DNA from: Polaromonas glacialis
GTDB lineage: Bacteria; Pseudomonadota; Gammaproteobacteria; Burkholderiales; Burkholderiaceae_C
Assembly (NCBI RefSeq): GCF_000709345.1
Contig: NZ_KL448323.1
Location: 1,644,912 to 1,708,911, forward strand
Length of the DNA stretch: 64,000 bases
Direction of reading: 5' to 3'
The notes below the pieces were generated by a model. The model was not told the DNA's origin. It did no database searches and saw nothing but the letters and a program-made list of their open reading frames with translations. A program made the position numbers and the translations under genes. Shown here piece after piece: positions 34,601 to 42,454 of the stretch. The stretch's first letter is position 1. The number at the start of each line of letters is the position of its first letter.

Positions 34601-34897
34601 CGCGAGGCCTGCCTGCTGCGCTTCCGGCCGATTTTGATGACGACGATGGCCGCCATCCTGGGCGCACTGCCGCTGGCCATCGGCTTTGGCGAAGGAGCGG
34701 AATTGCGCCGGCCGCTGGGCATCACCATCATCGGCGGGCTGATCGCCAGCCAGTTGCTGACGCTGCTCACCACGCCGGTGGTGTATGTGCTGCTCGACAG
34801 GCTGCGCCGCCGCAGCGCATCCGAGCGGCATCTGAGCCGCCATCCGCACGACCTGTCCGACGCGCCGCCCTCCCTCCGGCCGCTGCAACCGCAATGA
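31634..34897 (+). CDS. mdtC: RND multidrug efflux permease (MdtC-like)
   Basis: A 1087-residue RND pump, the likely partner of the MdtB-like protein. It starts MNLSGPFINRPIATILLT, the usual MdtC N-terminus. The TM4 aspartate pair is in [19 protein letters not shown], and the C-terminal half has [19 protein letters not shown] low-complexity Ser/Thr/Ala insertion (about residues 776-815, TSTTPATGTATSTNAS) lies in the second periplasmic domain, in the docking/porter region. AGGAG precedes the ATG. It is separated from mdtB by ~770 bp of inverted repeats, so co-expression may need read-through or its own promoter. Confidence 0.93.
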   Translation: MNLSGPFINRPIATILLTIGLALAGIGAFFVLPVAPLPQVDFPTISVSASLPGASPGTMASSVATPLERRLSVIAGVNEMTSNSGTGSTRISLQFELNRKIDSAAREVQAAINASRADLPATLRSNPTYRKANPASSPVIILALTSRTRSPGQIYDEVSNLVQQKIAQVPGVGDVELGGGSLPAVRVELLPFALNRYGVSMEDVRAALQAANANRPRGAIEGNGQRLQIYASGSTASGGLRASDYRGLIVAWRNGAAIRLSDVAEVSNGVENTNTLGLFNGQPAVIVLVTRQPDANVIATVDGVRALLPELQAQLPPDVELQVASDSTNSIRASLREIEVTLLISIALVVLVVSAFLRSVRATFIPAVATMVSLLGTFGVMYLLGFSLNNLSLMALTVATGFVVDDAIVVLENTSRHIEAGMDRFKAALLGAREVGFTVLSISLSLVAVFIPLLFMGGQTGRLFREFAVTLSAAVMISLVISLTTTPMMCAWLLKPASADKPPGRIARGFENAFKRLLRAYEIALDWALASKLLVMLILLAVIGLNVYLYIAAPKGFFPQQDTGQINGFLRADRSISFQAMQTKLKQLVDTIRADPAVDTVVGFTGGSRAGGGFMFINLKPVAQRSDSGQAVIARLRPQLAQVTGVSLFLNPVQDLRGGGRQSSSTYQYTLKSDNAADLKRWATRLADQMKGASALLDVDTDQEENGVETMVTVDKESAARLGVSSRDVDNALYNAFGQRQVATIYGELNQYKVIMQVAPRYIGSPEALKNIYVPARNAASTSTTPATGTATSTNASASVVNPALRDPSAGQALSSAVTTMVPLSAIASFSENSAAASISHEDGELSTTISYNLATGSTLSDAQAAVRDAEAAISLPNNVRGSFSGTALSAQQSQGEQPLLILAALVVIYIVLGILYESLIHPLTVISTLPSAGVGALLALLLFKMDLSIIALIGIFLLIGIVKKNAILIIDFALDAERARGLSAVEAVREACLLRFRPILMTTMAAILGALPLAIGFGEGAELRRPLGITIIGGLIASQLLTLLTTPVVYVLLDRLRRRSASERHLSRHPHDLSDAPPSLRPLQPQ

Positions 34898-34937
34898 GCC
34901 AAGCCGTGCTGATTTTTTTACCCACGCTAAAACCGCT

Positions 34938-35023
34938 GTCATTCCCGCGAAGGCGGGAATCCATGGTCGTTCGCCATGGCTGGCGTTTCGCGGCGTCTGG
35001 ATTCCCGCCTTCGCGGGAATGAC
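34938..35023. repeat. Long hairpin repeat (CATTCCCGCGAAGGCGGGAAT type)
   Basis: 34938-34963 (GTCATTCCCGCGAAGGCGGG and the following AATCCA) is perfectly complementary to 34998-35023, a 26-bp stem with a 34-base loop. Each arm is itself palindromic. This is a well-known family of intergenic repeats in proteobacteria. It fills the gap between mdtC and the outer-membrane channel gene. Confidence 0.85.
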
Positions 35024-35041
35024 GAATTCATAAAGTTACCC

Positions 35042-36460
35042 ATGCGCCCAACACTTCATTCCTGCAAACTCCTCGTTGCGGTCTTGGCCGTGGCGCTCGG
35101 CGGCTGCGCCGTCGGCCCCGCCTACCAGCGCCCCGCCACGCCCGACATCAGCAGCTTCAAGGAGGCCGCCGGCTGGGTTCACGCCGCGCCGGCCGATGCG
35201 CTGGAGCGCGGCCCCTGGTGGTCGCTGTTTGGCGACCCGGTGCTGGACCAGTTGGCCGCCCGGGTCGATGTATCCAACCAAAACGTCGCCGCCGCCGTGG
35301 CCGCTTACGCGCAAGCGCGCGCCGTGGTGCGGGAGCAGCGCGCCTCGCTGTTTCCCGTGGTCTCGCTCAATGGCGGTGCCAACCGCTCGCACAGCAGTTC
35401 AAGCAGCAGCGCATCCGGCAGCGGCGGGCGCACCGGCAACAGCTATGACGTCAGCATCGGCGGCAGCTGGGAGCCCGATGTCTGGGGCCGCCTGGGCCGC
35501 GTGGTGGACAGTGCGTCGGCCAGCGCGCAGGCCAGCGAAGCCGACCTGGCGTCGGCCCGGCTGTCGGCGCAAGGCGAGCTGGCCGTCAATTACCTGACGC
35601 TGCGCCAGGTCGATGCGCAAAAAACGCTGCTTGAAGGCACCCTCGCCGGTTTTCAGCGCAGTCTGGAAATCACGCAAAACCGCTACACCGCCGGCATCGC
35701 GGCCAGGACCGATGTGCTGCAGGCGCAGACCCAGCTGGCCAACGCCCAGGCCGACGACGTCGGGCTGCTGCGCCAGCGCGCCCAGCTGGAGCATGCGCTT
35801 GCGGTACTGGTGGGCGAAGCGCCGGCTGATTTTTCCGTCGCCCCGAAAGCCTGGAAGCCGTCGGTGCCTGAAATTCCGGTCGGCATTCCGTCCACCCTGC
35901 TGCAGCGCCGCCCCGACATTGCGTCCGCCGAGCGCGCCGTGGCCGTGGCCAACGAACAGATCGGCATCGCCCGCAGCGCCTATTACCCCAGCGTGTCGCT
36001 GGGCGCCTCGTATGGGCTGGGCGCCAGCCGCGTGGCCGACCTGTTCAGCGCGTCCAGCAGCGTCTGGTCGCTCGGCCTGTCGGCGGCGCAGGCGCTGTTC
36101 AACGCCGGCGCCACCACCGCGCGGGTGCAAGGCAGCGAAGCCGCGCATGCGCAGGCAGTGGCGCGTTACCGGCAAACCGTTCTAACCGCCTTTCAGGGTG
36201 TTGAAGACCAGCTGTCCGCCACCCGTGTCCTCCTGACCCAACAGGATTTGCGCCGCCAGGCATCCGAAGCCGCCGACCAGGTCGAGCAGCAGGTGCTGAA
36301 CCGCTACCGCAGCGGCCAGGTCAGCTACACCGAGGTCATCACCGCGCAGGCCACCGCGCTGAGCGCGCGCCGCGCGCTGGTGCAGGCCCTAGCCGACCGC
36401 CAGACCACCGCCGTGGCCCTGATCCAGTCGCTGGGCGGCGGCTGGCAGGCGGGGCGGTGA
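35042..36460 (+). CDS. Outer-membrane efflux lipoprotein (OprM/NodT family)
   Basis: A 472-residue TolC-like channel. The signal peptide ends at lipobox ALGGC (C21), so the protein is lipid-anchored in the outer membrane. Two OEP repeats follow: LTLRQVDAQKTLLEGTLAGF with RYTAGIAARTDVLQAQTQLA, and LLQRRPDIASAERAVAVANE with RYRSGQVSYTEVITAQATAL. A Ser-rich segment (HSSSSSSASGSGG) lies near residue 120. ATG at 35042 was chosen over an upstream start inside the hairpin repeat. It completes a tripartite pump with the adaptor and the two permeases. Confidence 0.93.
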   Translation: MRPTLHSCKLLVAVLAVALGGCAVGPAYQRPATPDISSFKEAAGWVHAAPADALERGPWWSLFGDPVLDQLAARVDVSNQNVAAAVAAYAQARAVVREQRASLFPVVSLNGGANRSHSSSSSSASGSGGRTGNSYDVSIGGSWEPDVWGRLGRVVDSASASAQASEADLASARLSAQGELAVNYLTLRQVDAQKTLLEGTLAGFQRSLEITQNRYTAGIAARTDVLQAQTQLANAQADDVGLLRQRAQLEHALAVLVGEAPADFSVAPKAWKPSVPEIPVGIPSTLLQRRPDIASAERAVAVANEQIGIARSAYYPSVSLGASYGLGASRVADLFSASSSVWSLGLSAAQALFNAGATTARVQGSEAAHAQAVARYRQTVLTAFQGVEDQLSATRVLLTQQDLRRQASEAADQVEQQVLNRYRSGQVSYTEVITAQATALSARRALVQALADRQTTAVALIQSLGGGWQAGR

Positions 36461-36536
36461 CGGTCTTGCCTCTTTGAAGGAAGTGTGCTCAATGGCTGAA
36501 TGACACGGCAGGAAAGCGAAGGGTATCCAAGATTTA

Positions 36537-36603
36537 TTGCTACTGAATTTATAGCTGCCAGCACATACCGGTCATGCGCAATATGCCTATTTGATGCTAA
36601 AAA
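36537..36603 (+). repeat. Dispersed palindromic repeat, copy at 36.5 kb
   Basis: A well-preserved copy: TGCTACTGAATTTATAGCTG, CCAGCACATACCGGTC and TGCCTATTTGATGCTAAAAA. It lies between the convergent efflux channel and rlpA genes. Confidence 0.75.
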
Positions 36604-36631
36604 TTCGTTCGCTGGCTAAAACCAGTGCGTT

Positions 36632-37186
36632 CTAACGGCGGAAAGCCGGCTTGCGCGCGTTGCCGTTCTTTGCCGCGACGCCGGGCTTCACGCTGCCGTC
36701 AGGCACCGGCACCGCGATGGGTTCAACCTTGACTTGGGCCACGCCGTCGCCCTTTGCAATTCCAATCTTGCGCGCCGTGGAAGGCGACAGGTCCACGATC
36801 CGGCCCTTCACATGCGGTCCACGATCCTGGATGGTCACCTTCGCGCTCTGGCCGGTTTCCAGGTTGGTCACCCTGGCGGTAGTGCCCAGCGGCAGGGTCT
36901 TGCTCGCAGCGTTGTCGCCATGCGGGTTCATCCTGGTGCCATCGGCCATTTTTTTGCCGGTGAACTTTTTCGCATACACCGAGGCTGTTCCTACGCGTTG
37001 GTGGCCCGACAGGTCAGGCTTCGCTTTAACTTTCGGGGAGGACTTGGCGTGTGGCGGCGACGGTGCAGAGTGCGCTGCGGCCTTGCCTGCGGCGCGTGCA
37101 TCGGGTCCGAGTCCGGCAGCGCAAACGACGACGGCGCACAACGGCCACCAGCCGGCAAGGCGCTGCAAACAGGATTTCAAAGACAT
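36632..37186 (-). CDS. rlpA: RlpA-like septal ring/peptidoglycan protein (double-psi beta-barrel)
   Basis: A 184-residue exported protein. The signal peptide (about residues 1-32, ending DARA) has no lipobox cysteine, so unlike classical RlpA it is probably not a lipoprotein. The RlpA/DPBB domain spans about 65-155: GTASVYAKKFTGKKMADGTR, LPLGTTARVTNLETG and VTIQDRGPHVKGRIVDLS. The last segment includes the catalytic-type Asp and His of RlpA transglycosylases. There is no SPOR domain at the C-terminus, which is short and basic. It is divergent from the CorA gene. Confidence 0.88.
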   Translation of the reverse strand: MSLKSCLQRLAGWWPLCAVVVCAAGLGPDARAAGKAAAHSAPSPPHAKSSPKVKAKPDLSGHQRVGTASVYAKKFTGKKMADGTRMNPHGDNAASKTLPLGTTARVTNLETGQSAKVTIQDRGPHVKGRIVDLSPSTARKIGIAKGDGVAQVKVEPIAVPVPDGSVKPGVAAKNGNARKPAFRR

Positions 37187-37325
37187 TTTTTAATCCTTCC
37201 TGAAGGTCATGGCGCCCGTGTTGACTGGCAGGCCACCGGAGCGTGATGTTCGCCGTAAAACAATGGCAGCATGCGCCAGGCAGCCTGGCAAGACAAGCCG
37301 CCAGCCGCACCTTTAAACTGCGGCA

Positions 37326-39023
37326 ATGCCGATTTCACCCTCCACCCATTGCGCCCCAGACGCTGCCAGCCCAGCGAAACCGGCCGTCCGGCATTTCCGC
37401 CAGGCGCTGCTCTGGCCCGTGCGGCTGATGCCCAACACGGACGCGAAGCGCCCGCACCAAGCCCCCTGGCAAGTGCTGCGCGAACTCGGCGATGCATCGC
37501 CCTGGCGCGAAGAGGTCGAGGAATACACCGGCCACGACGTCGAGGGTTTCCAGGAACGACACTACAACGAATTCGTCAGCTTTCTGCCCTATGTGCAGCG
37601 CTTTCTCTATGGCGAAGGCCGCTCGCGCAAGCAAGCGGCCGGCAGCCCGGGCAACGAAGGCGATTCGCCGATGCGCACCTTCCGCCGTCGCGACATCGCA
37701 GCGGTGCGGCTGGTGGCGCACCCCGGCGACGCGCCCGTCACGCTCACGGTGGCGCATTGCGACCTGTATTTCTTTTTCGACGTAGACGTGGTGCTGCTCA
37801 ACCTTGAAGTCTTTACCGACCACCTGAGCCTGGCGCAGGCGCAGGAACTGCTCTACCGATTTGGCCGCGCCTTTCCGGCGGGCTGGGACGACCAGGGCGC
37901 CGCCCTGCACTGCATGACCAGCGTCGAGTGGCTGGCGGCCGACGGCAGCGTGCTGGCGCGCTCGGACGCGCAGCAGCGCGGCGCCTTCATCGCGCATGTC
38001 GCCCAGCACCGCGCGCCGCGCATCGCGGCGCATTGGGACTTCGTCATGCAGCCGCTGGTCAGCGACCATTCCGACGCGCCCGGCCTGCTGCGCTATCGCC
38101 AGATCGAGTACTACCGGATGCCGGTGATGGCCTGGCTGGCGCTGGAAGATCCGCGCCGGCTCACGCGCAACGACTTCATCCGGCTGGCGCTGGTGACTGG
38201 CGCCGGCACGTCGGACGTTGACCTGCCCTACGCCGAGCAGCATGTCGCCGATTTCGAGCAGCGCTTTTGCTACGACCGCTTCTGGTCCGGCGCCGGCGCG
38301 GCCCCGAACACGCGCTACCTGTGCAACGGCCATGCGCTGGTCGTGGTGGGTGATGCGCGCTCGGCGTTTTTTTGCGACAGCGAGCGCGGCGTGCTGGCGC
38401 AGTTCCGGCACCAGCACTTCCTGCTGTTCCTGATCGCGCATTTCCAGAAAGCCGCCCTACTGATGTTCTCGGACCAGCTGGTCGAGGCGCTCAAGCACCT
38501 TGACATTTACAGTGTCACGAGCGTCAAGACGTTCAAGCGCCTGATCCGGTCGAGCTTCGAGCGTTTCCTGCGCTTTACCCACCGCTACTGGTTCCACGAG
38601 ATTTCCGAGCAGGCACAGGTGCGCGCGCTGTCGCACCTGTGCACCACGCACCTGGGGCTGGACCCGCTCTACAACGAGGTCAAGGAGCGCATTGCCGACA
38701 TGAACACCTACCTCGACGCCGACAGCCTGCGCCGCCAGGCCAGCACCGTGGTGCGCCTGACCGTGGTCACGCTGTTTGGCCTGATCGGCACCATCACCAC
38801 CGGCTTTCTCGGCATGAACCTGCTGGCCGAGGCCGACGCGCCGCTGTGGCGCAAGGCAATGTGGTTTGGCATCGTGTTTGTACTGACCAGCTGGCTGACG
38901 CTCTACACCCTGGTCAAGTCGCAGCGTCTTTCGGACTTCATCGATGCGCTGTCCAACGACCGCCTGAGCCTGCGCAGCAAGCTCGGTGCGCTGGCGCGCG
39001 TGTGGCGGCCGGGGTCGGATTGA
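37326..39023 (+). CDS. CorA-family divalent cation transporter
   Basis: A 565-residue protein with a long cytoplasmic N-terminal domain and two C-terminal membrane helices. The CorA signature GMN is at about 496-498 (TTGFLGMNLLAEAD), after the first helix, followed by a second helix ending near FVLTSWLTLYTLV. A family feature is the helical stalk (HLDIYSVTSVKTFKRLIRSS). The length is greater than the 316-residue E. coli CorA, as in the larger CorA-like subgroup. It may carry Mg2+, Co2+ or Zn2+; the ion is not predictable. The ATG at 37326 is the longest; an internal ATG 34 codons later is possible. Confidence 0.85.
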   Translation: MPISPSTHCAPDAASPAKPAVRHFRQALLWPVRLMPNTDAKRPHQAPWQVLRELGDASPWREEVEEYTGHDVEGFQERHYNEFVSFLPYVQRFLYGEGRSRKQAAGSPGNEGDSPMRTFRRRDIAAVRLVAHPGDAPVTLTVAHCDLYFFFDVDVVLLNLEVFTDHLSLAQAQELLYRFGRAFPAGWDDQGAALHCMTSVEWLAADGSVLARSDAQQRGAFIAHVAQHRAPRIAAHWDFVMQPLVSDHSDAPGLLRYRQIEYYRMPVMAWLALEDPRRLTRNDFIRLALVTGAGTSDVDLPYAEQHVADFEQRFCYDRFWSGAGAAPNTRYLCNGHALVVVGDARSAFFCDSERGVLAQFRHQHFLLFLIAHFQKAALLMFSDQLVEALKHLDIYSVTSVKTFKRLIRSSFERFLRFTHRYWFHEISEQAQVRALSHLCTTHLGLDPLYNEVKERIADMNTYLDADSLRRQASTVVRLTVVTLFGLIGTITTGFLGMNLLAEADAPLWRKAMWFGIVFVLTSWLTLYTLVKSQRLSDFIDALSNDRLSLRSKLGALARVWRPGSD

Positions 39024-39128
39024 CTATTCAGCCCTGAAAACCGTCTGCAACGCCCCACTGTTGACCTGGATCAGAATATCCTTAGAGCGAATGGGGGATA
39101 GTCGATTCAAACAAAGGGAGCGACCACC

Positions 39129-39272
39129 ATGAAACTGCTGACTGACCTTTTTTCCACCGACTATGGCTTGATGAGCATCAGCGGCATTGTGTTCATGATG
39201 GGCATGGGCGTGTTCTTTCTGCGCCTGTTCATGGGCAAGATGAAGCACGACCCGACGGCACCCCAGAAGTAA
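39129..39272 (+). CDS. DUF3149 family small membrane protein
   Basis: A 47-residue protein starting MKLLTDLFSTDYGLMSISG, with one membrane helix (about residues 15-36, IVFMMGMGVFFLRLFMG) and a polar tail HDPTAPQK. This matches the small DUF3149 family found in betaproteobacteria. AAAGGGAG lies 8 bases before the ATG, a strong ribosome-binding site. It follows the CorA gene by 105 bp in the same direction. The function is unknown. Confidence 0.82.
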   Translation: MKLLTDLFSTDYGLMSISGIVFMMGMGVFFLRLFMGKMKHDPTAPQK

Positions 39273-39309
39273 GCCGCCACTGCGCGCCTGGCGCTGCCAC
39301 TTGAAGCCA

Positions 39310-39362
39310 AAACTGGCACTTTGCGCAATATCAGCGGGCGTTTAATGCTATCAAATATAGAG
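39310..39362 (-). repeat. Degenerate copy of the dispersed palindromic repeat
   Basis: Only parts are recognisable: CACTTTGCGCAATATCAGCG and TGCTATCAAATATAGAGC. It lies between the DUF3149 gene and the convergent LysR gene. Confidence 0.4.
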
Positions 39363-39370
39363 CATCTTAC

Positions 39371-40312
39371 TTAACCAGCGGGTGCCTGTTCCCGCCGATG
39401 CAGTGCCGCCAGAAAAAACCGCGTGGCATCGCTCAGCGGCCTGTCCCTGCGGGTGATGGAGCCAAACGACTCCATCTTGTGCTGGATGGGGCATGGCAGC
39501 ACCCTGAGCAGCCCGTGCCGCGCGTAGGTGTCGGCAATCGACAGCGGCACGACGCCGATCATGTCGGTTTCGGCAATCAAATTGGTCGTCGTCAGGATGG
39601 ACGCGGTTTCGATCAGTCCCCGGGGCAAAGGCGCCTGCTGCATCCTGAACTCCTGCTCCAGCACCTCGCGCATCGGGCTGCCGGTAGGCTGCAATATCCA
39701 CGGGTAGCCCAGCAGGCTGGCGAACGGCACTGACTTCTTGCTGGCCAGCGGGTGATGGATGCCCACGACGACGGCCAGCGCCTCGTTTTCAAGCGGCGTG
39801 AATTCATTGCCAGCCCACTGCTCGCCGCGAATCCGCCCAATCGCCACGTCCAGCACCCCTTCTTGCAACAGTTCGAACAGGCGGTCGCTGGTGTCCAGCG
39901 TCACATCAATCGACAGCAGCGGGTAGGCTTTTTTCAGCGCGATGATGGCTTGCGTCAGCAAGGTCGGCGACGGCGCCATGATGCTGCCCACCGACAGCCG
40001 GCCCGAACTGCCCAGCTGCAACTCGGCCAGCTCCCGCGTCATCGACTCGATGGAGCCGCGCAGGCCGCGGAAATGGCCCAGCACGCTGCTTCCTGCCGGC
40101 GTCAGCTTCTGGCCGCGCCCGACCCGCTCGAACAATTTTTGCCCCAGCGCCGATTCCAGCTCCTGAATCATCTTGGTCGCGGCCGGCTGCGTCATGCCCA
40201 GTTCGCCGGACGCCTTGCGCAAGGTGCCGTGTTCGCCCACGGCCAGGATCAGCGCAACCTGTCGCATGCGCAGGCGGTTGAGAAGCTGGGGAATTGGCGA
40301 TGGGTGTGGCAT
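39371..40312 (-). CDS. LysR-family regulator of the adjacent sugar-acid-type cluster
   Basis: A 313-residue LysR-type regulator. The N-terminal winged helix (about residues 15-75) contains ALILAVGEHGTLRKASGELG and MTQPAATKMIQELESALGQK. The C-terminal effector domain has two periplasmic-binding-like lobes. It is divergent from the Bug solute-binding gene, with a 136-bp intergenic region holding a perfect AT-rich dyad, the usual arrangement for an activator responding to the substrate of the adjacent pathway. Confidence 0.9.
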   Translation of the reverse strand: MPHPSPIPQLLNRLRMRQVALILAVGEHGTLRKASGELGMTQPAATKMIQELESALGQKLFERVGRGQKLTPAGSSVLGHFRGLRGSIESMTRELAELQLGSSGRLSVGSIMAPSPTLLTQAIIALKKAYPLLSIDVTLDTSDRLFELLQEGVLDVAIGRIRGEQWAGNEFTPLENEALAVVVGIHHPLASKKSVPFASLLGYPWILQPTGSPMREVLEQEFRMQQAPLPRGLIETASILTTTNLIAETDMIGVVPLSIADTYARHGLLRVLPCPIQHKMESFGSITRRDRPLSDATRFFLAALHRREQAPAG

Positions 40313-40359
40313 GACGGGCTGGCGCGATGCGCCTGGTCGATTGATTACTGCAGCTTATC

Positions 40360-40375
40360 AAATAATCAATTATTT
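40360..40375. promoter_or_regulatory. Probable LysR operator dyad
   Basis: AAATAATCAATTATTT is a perfect 7+2+7 palindrome midway between the divergent LysR and Bug genes. It is AT-rich in a GC-rich background and contains a T-N11-A arrangement, as expected for a LysR activation site. Confidence 0.55.
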
Positions 40376-40448
40376 TGAATTTACGACAAGTGTCCGCATC
40401 CCTACCATCACCTCATTCATCGACAGCCCACGATCCGGAGACAAACCC

Positions 40449-41414
40449 ATGAAACTTTTTCCTGCATTGCTGGTGGCGGCCTGCGCCCTCGCCTGCCAAA
40501 CCCATGCCGCCGCCCAGCAGGACTGGCCGGCCCGGCCGGTCAAGATCCTGGTCGGTTCAGCCCCCGGCGGCGGCACCGACGCCATGGCGCGCGCCGTCGC
40601 CGACCGGCTGGGGCCGCTGCTCAAGCAGCCGGTGGTGGTCGAAAACCGCCCCGGCGCGTCCAACACGCTGGCCGCCGATGTCACGGCCAAGTCCACCGAC
40701 GGCCACACGATGGTCATGGGCGTCTCGACCGCGCACGCGATTGCGCCGCACCTGCTCAAGCTCGGCTACGACAGCGACAAGGACCTGGTGCCGGTGGTGT
40801 TCGTCGGCGCGGTGCCCAATGTGCTGGTGGTCAACAACGCGCTGCCGGTCGATTCGGTCCCGTCGCTGGTCAAGCTGGCCAAGGAAAAGCCCGGCCAGCT
40901 CAATTACGCTTCCAGTGGTTCCGGCAGCACGCAGCACATCGCGGCTGAACTGTTCAAGGACGCAGCGGGCATTTTCATCACGCACATTCCCTACCGGGGG
41001 AGCGGCCCGGCACTGATTGACCTGGTTGGCGGCCAGGTGCAGCTGAGCTTTGACACCATGCCCGCTGTCATCGGGCAGATCAAAAATGGACGTATCAAGC
41101 CTCTGGCCGTAGCCAGCGCCAAGCGCAATCCGCAACTGCCTAACGTACCAACCATGGCGGAAGCCGGCCTTAAAGGCGTGGAAATGAATGCCTGGTACGG
41201 CATCTATATGCCGTCGTCCACGCCCAAGGCGGTGCAGGATCGCGTTTTCACCGAAGTCACCAGGGTGCTGGCCATGCCTGAGACGCAAGCCCGGCTGGTC
41301 GCCATCGGCGCCGACCTGACGCCCATGACGCGGGCGCAGTTCGCGGAGTTTCACGCGTCTGAAAACAAACGCTACGGCGAGCTGATCGCGCGTAAAAACA
41401 TCAAGCTGGACTAA
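40449..41414 (+). CDS. Bug/TctC-family tripartite tricarboxylate transporter substrate-binding protein
   Basis: A 321-residue periplasmic binding protein. The signal peptide (about residues 1-22, ACALACQTHAAAQ) is followed by the Bug signature WPARPVKILVGSAPGGGTDA and VVVENRPGASNTLAAD. The second lobe has HIPYRGSGPALIDLVGGQVQ, the usual loop around the ligand carboxylate. No TctA/TctB membrane genes are adjacent, which is common for these orphan Bug proteins. It probably captures the organic acid consumed by the next three genes, or acts as a sensor. 5 bp separate it from the PdxA-like gene. Confidence 0.92.
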   Translation: MKLFPALLVAACALACQTHAAAQQDWPARPVKILVGSAPGGGTDAMARAVADRLGPLLKQPVVVENRPGASNTLAADVTAKSTDGHTMVMGVSTAHAIAPHLLKLGYDSDKDLVPVVFVGAVPNVLVVNNALPVDSVPSLVKLAKEKPGQLNYASSGSGSTQHIAAELFKDAAGIFITHIPYRGSGPALIDLVGGQVQLSFDTMPAVIGQIKNGRIKPLAVASAKRNPQLPNVPTMAEAGLKGVEMNAWYGIYMPSSTPKAVQDRVFTEVTRVLAMPETQARLVAIGADLTPMTRAQFAEFHASENKRYGELIARKNIKLD

Positions 41415-41419
41415 AAACC

Positions 41420-42439
41420 ATGACAACCCAAAGCAAACCCGTGGTGGCCCTGACCCTGGGCGACGCGGCCGGCATTGGCCCCGAGTTGATCGCCCGGCTG
41501 CTGGGCCAGCCCGGCATCACGGACAGCGCCAACATTGTGCTGGTCGGCGATCCGTGGCTGTGGCAGGACGGCCAAGCCGTTGCCGGTCAAACCGTCGCCA
41601 CGCAGGCCGTTTCGACATTGACCCAGGTGCGCGGCCGCGCCGACCAAAGCCTGCCTGCCTTCCTGGCCATCGAGACGATCCGGCCCGAACAGGTGCAGCG
41701 CAGCCAGGCGCAGGCGGCATGCGGCGCGTCGGTGCTGCAGGTGCTGAACCTGTGCATGGACGGCGCCAAGCGCGGCGAAGTCGATGCCATCTGCTTTGCG
41801 CCGCTCAACAAGTTCGCCATGAAGCTGGGCGGCCTCAAGCATGAAGACGAACTGCACCACTTTGCCCAGTACCTGGGCGTGACCGGCTATTTTTGCGAGT
41901 TCAACACGCTGGGCGACCTGTGGACGGCGCGCGTGTCGTCGCACATTCCGCTCAAGAATGCAGCAAGCATGCTGAGCAAGGAACGCATCATGGACGCCGC
42001 GCGGCTGATCTACCGGTCGCTGCAGGCCAGCGGCACGGCAAATCCCAAAGTGGCGATTGCCGCGTTCAACCCGCACGGCGGCGACGGCGGCAGCTGCGGT
42101 CGCGAGGAAATCGACATCATCGCGCCGTCCGTTGCCGAATTGCGCGCCAGCGGATTTCCGGTCGATGGCCCGTTTCCGGCCGACACGATCTTTTTAAAGG
42201 CACGTGACGGCCAGTACCAGGCCATCGTCACCATGTACCACGACCAGGGCCAAATCGCCATCAAGCTGATGGGTTTCAGCAAGGGCGTGACCGTGCAGGG
42301 CGGCCTGCCGCTGCCCATCACCACGCCGGCGCACGGCACGGCGTATGACATCGCGGGCAAAGGCCTAGCCGATGTGAACGCCACGCTCAACGCCTTTCAC
42401 ATCGCCTGCCGCATGGGTGCGGCACGGCTTCATTCCTGA
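41420..42439 (+). CDS. PdxA-family dehydrogenase (PdxA2/TphB-like)
   Basis: A 339-residue metal-dependent NAD(P)-linked hydroxyacid dehydrogenase of the PdxA family. It starts VALTLGDAAGIGPELIARLL. Metal-binding histidines are in FNPHGGDGGSCG, TMYHDQGQIAIKL and TPAHGTAYDIAGKG. The last motif fits the PdxA2/TphB branch (4-phospho-D-threonate or terephthalate-diol dehydrogenases) better than vitamin-B6 PdxA, whose motif is VDHGTALDLA. The DUF1537 kinase that makes the PdxA2 substrate is absent here, and so are TphA dioxygenase genes. A role in catabolism of the same acid as its neighbours is inferred from operon spacing. Confidence 0.87.
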   Translation: MTTQSKPVVALTLGDAAGIGPELIARLLGQPGITDSANIVLVGDPWLWQDGQAVAGQTVATQAVSTLTQVRGRADQSLPAFLAIETIRPEQVQRSQAQAACGASVLQVLNLCMDGAKRGEVDAICFAPLNKFAMKLGGLKHEDELHHFAQYLGVTGYFCEFNTLGDLWTARVSSHIPLKNAASMLSKERIMDAARLIYRSLQASGTANPKVAIAAFNPHGGDGGSCGREEIDIIAPSVAELRASGFPVDGPFPADTIFLKARDGQYQAIVTMYHDQGQIAIKLMGFSKGVTVQGGLPLPITTPAHGTAYDIAGKGLADVNATLNAFHIACRMGAARLHS

Positions 42440-42454
42440 AGAAAAGTCATCATC

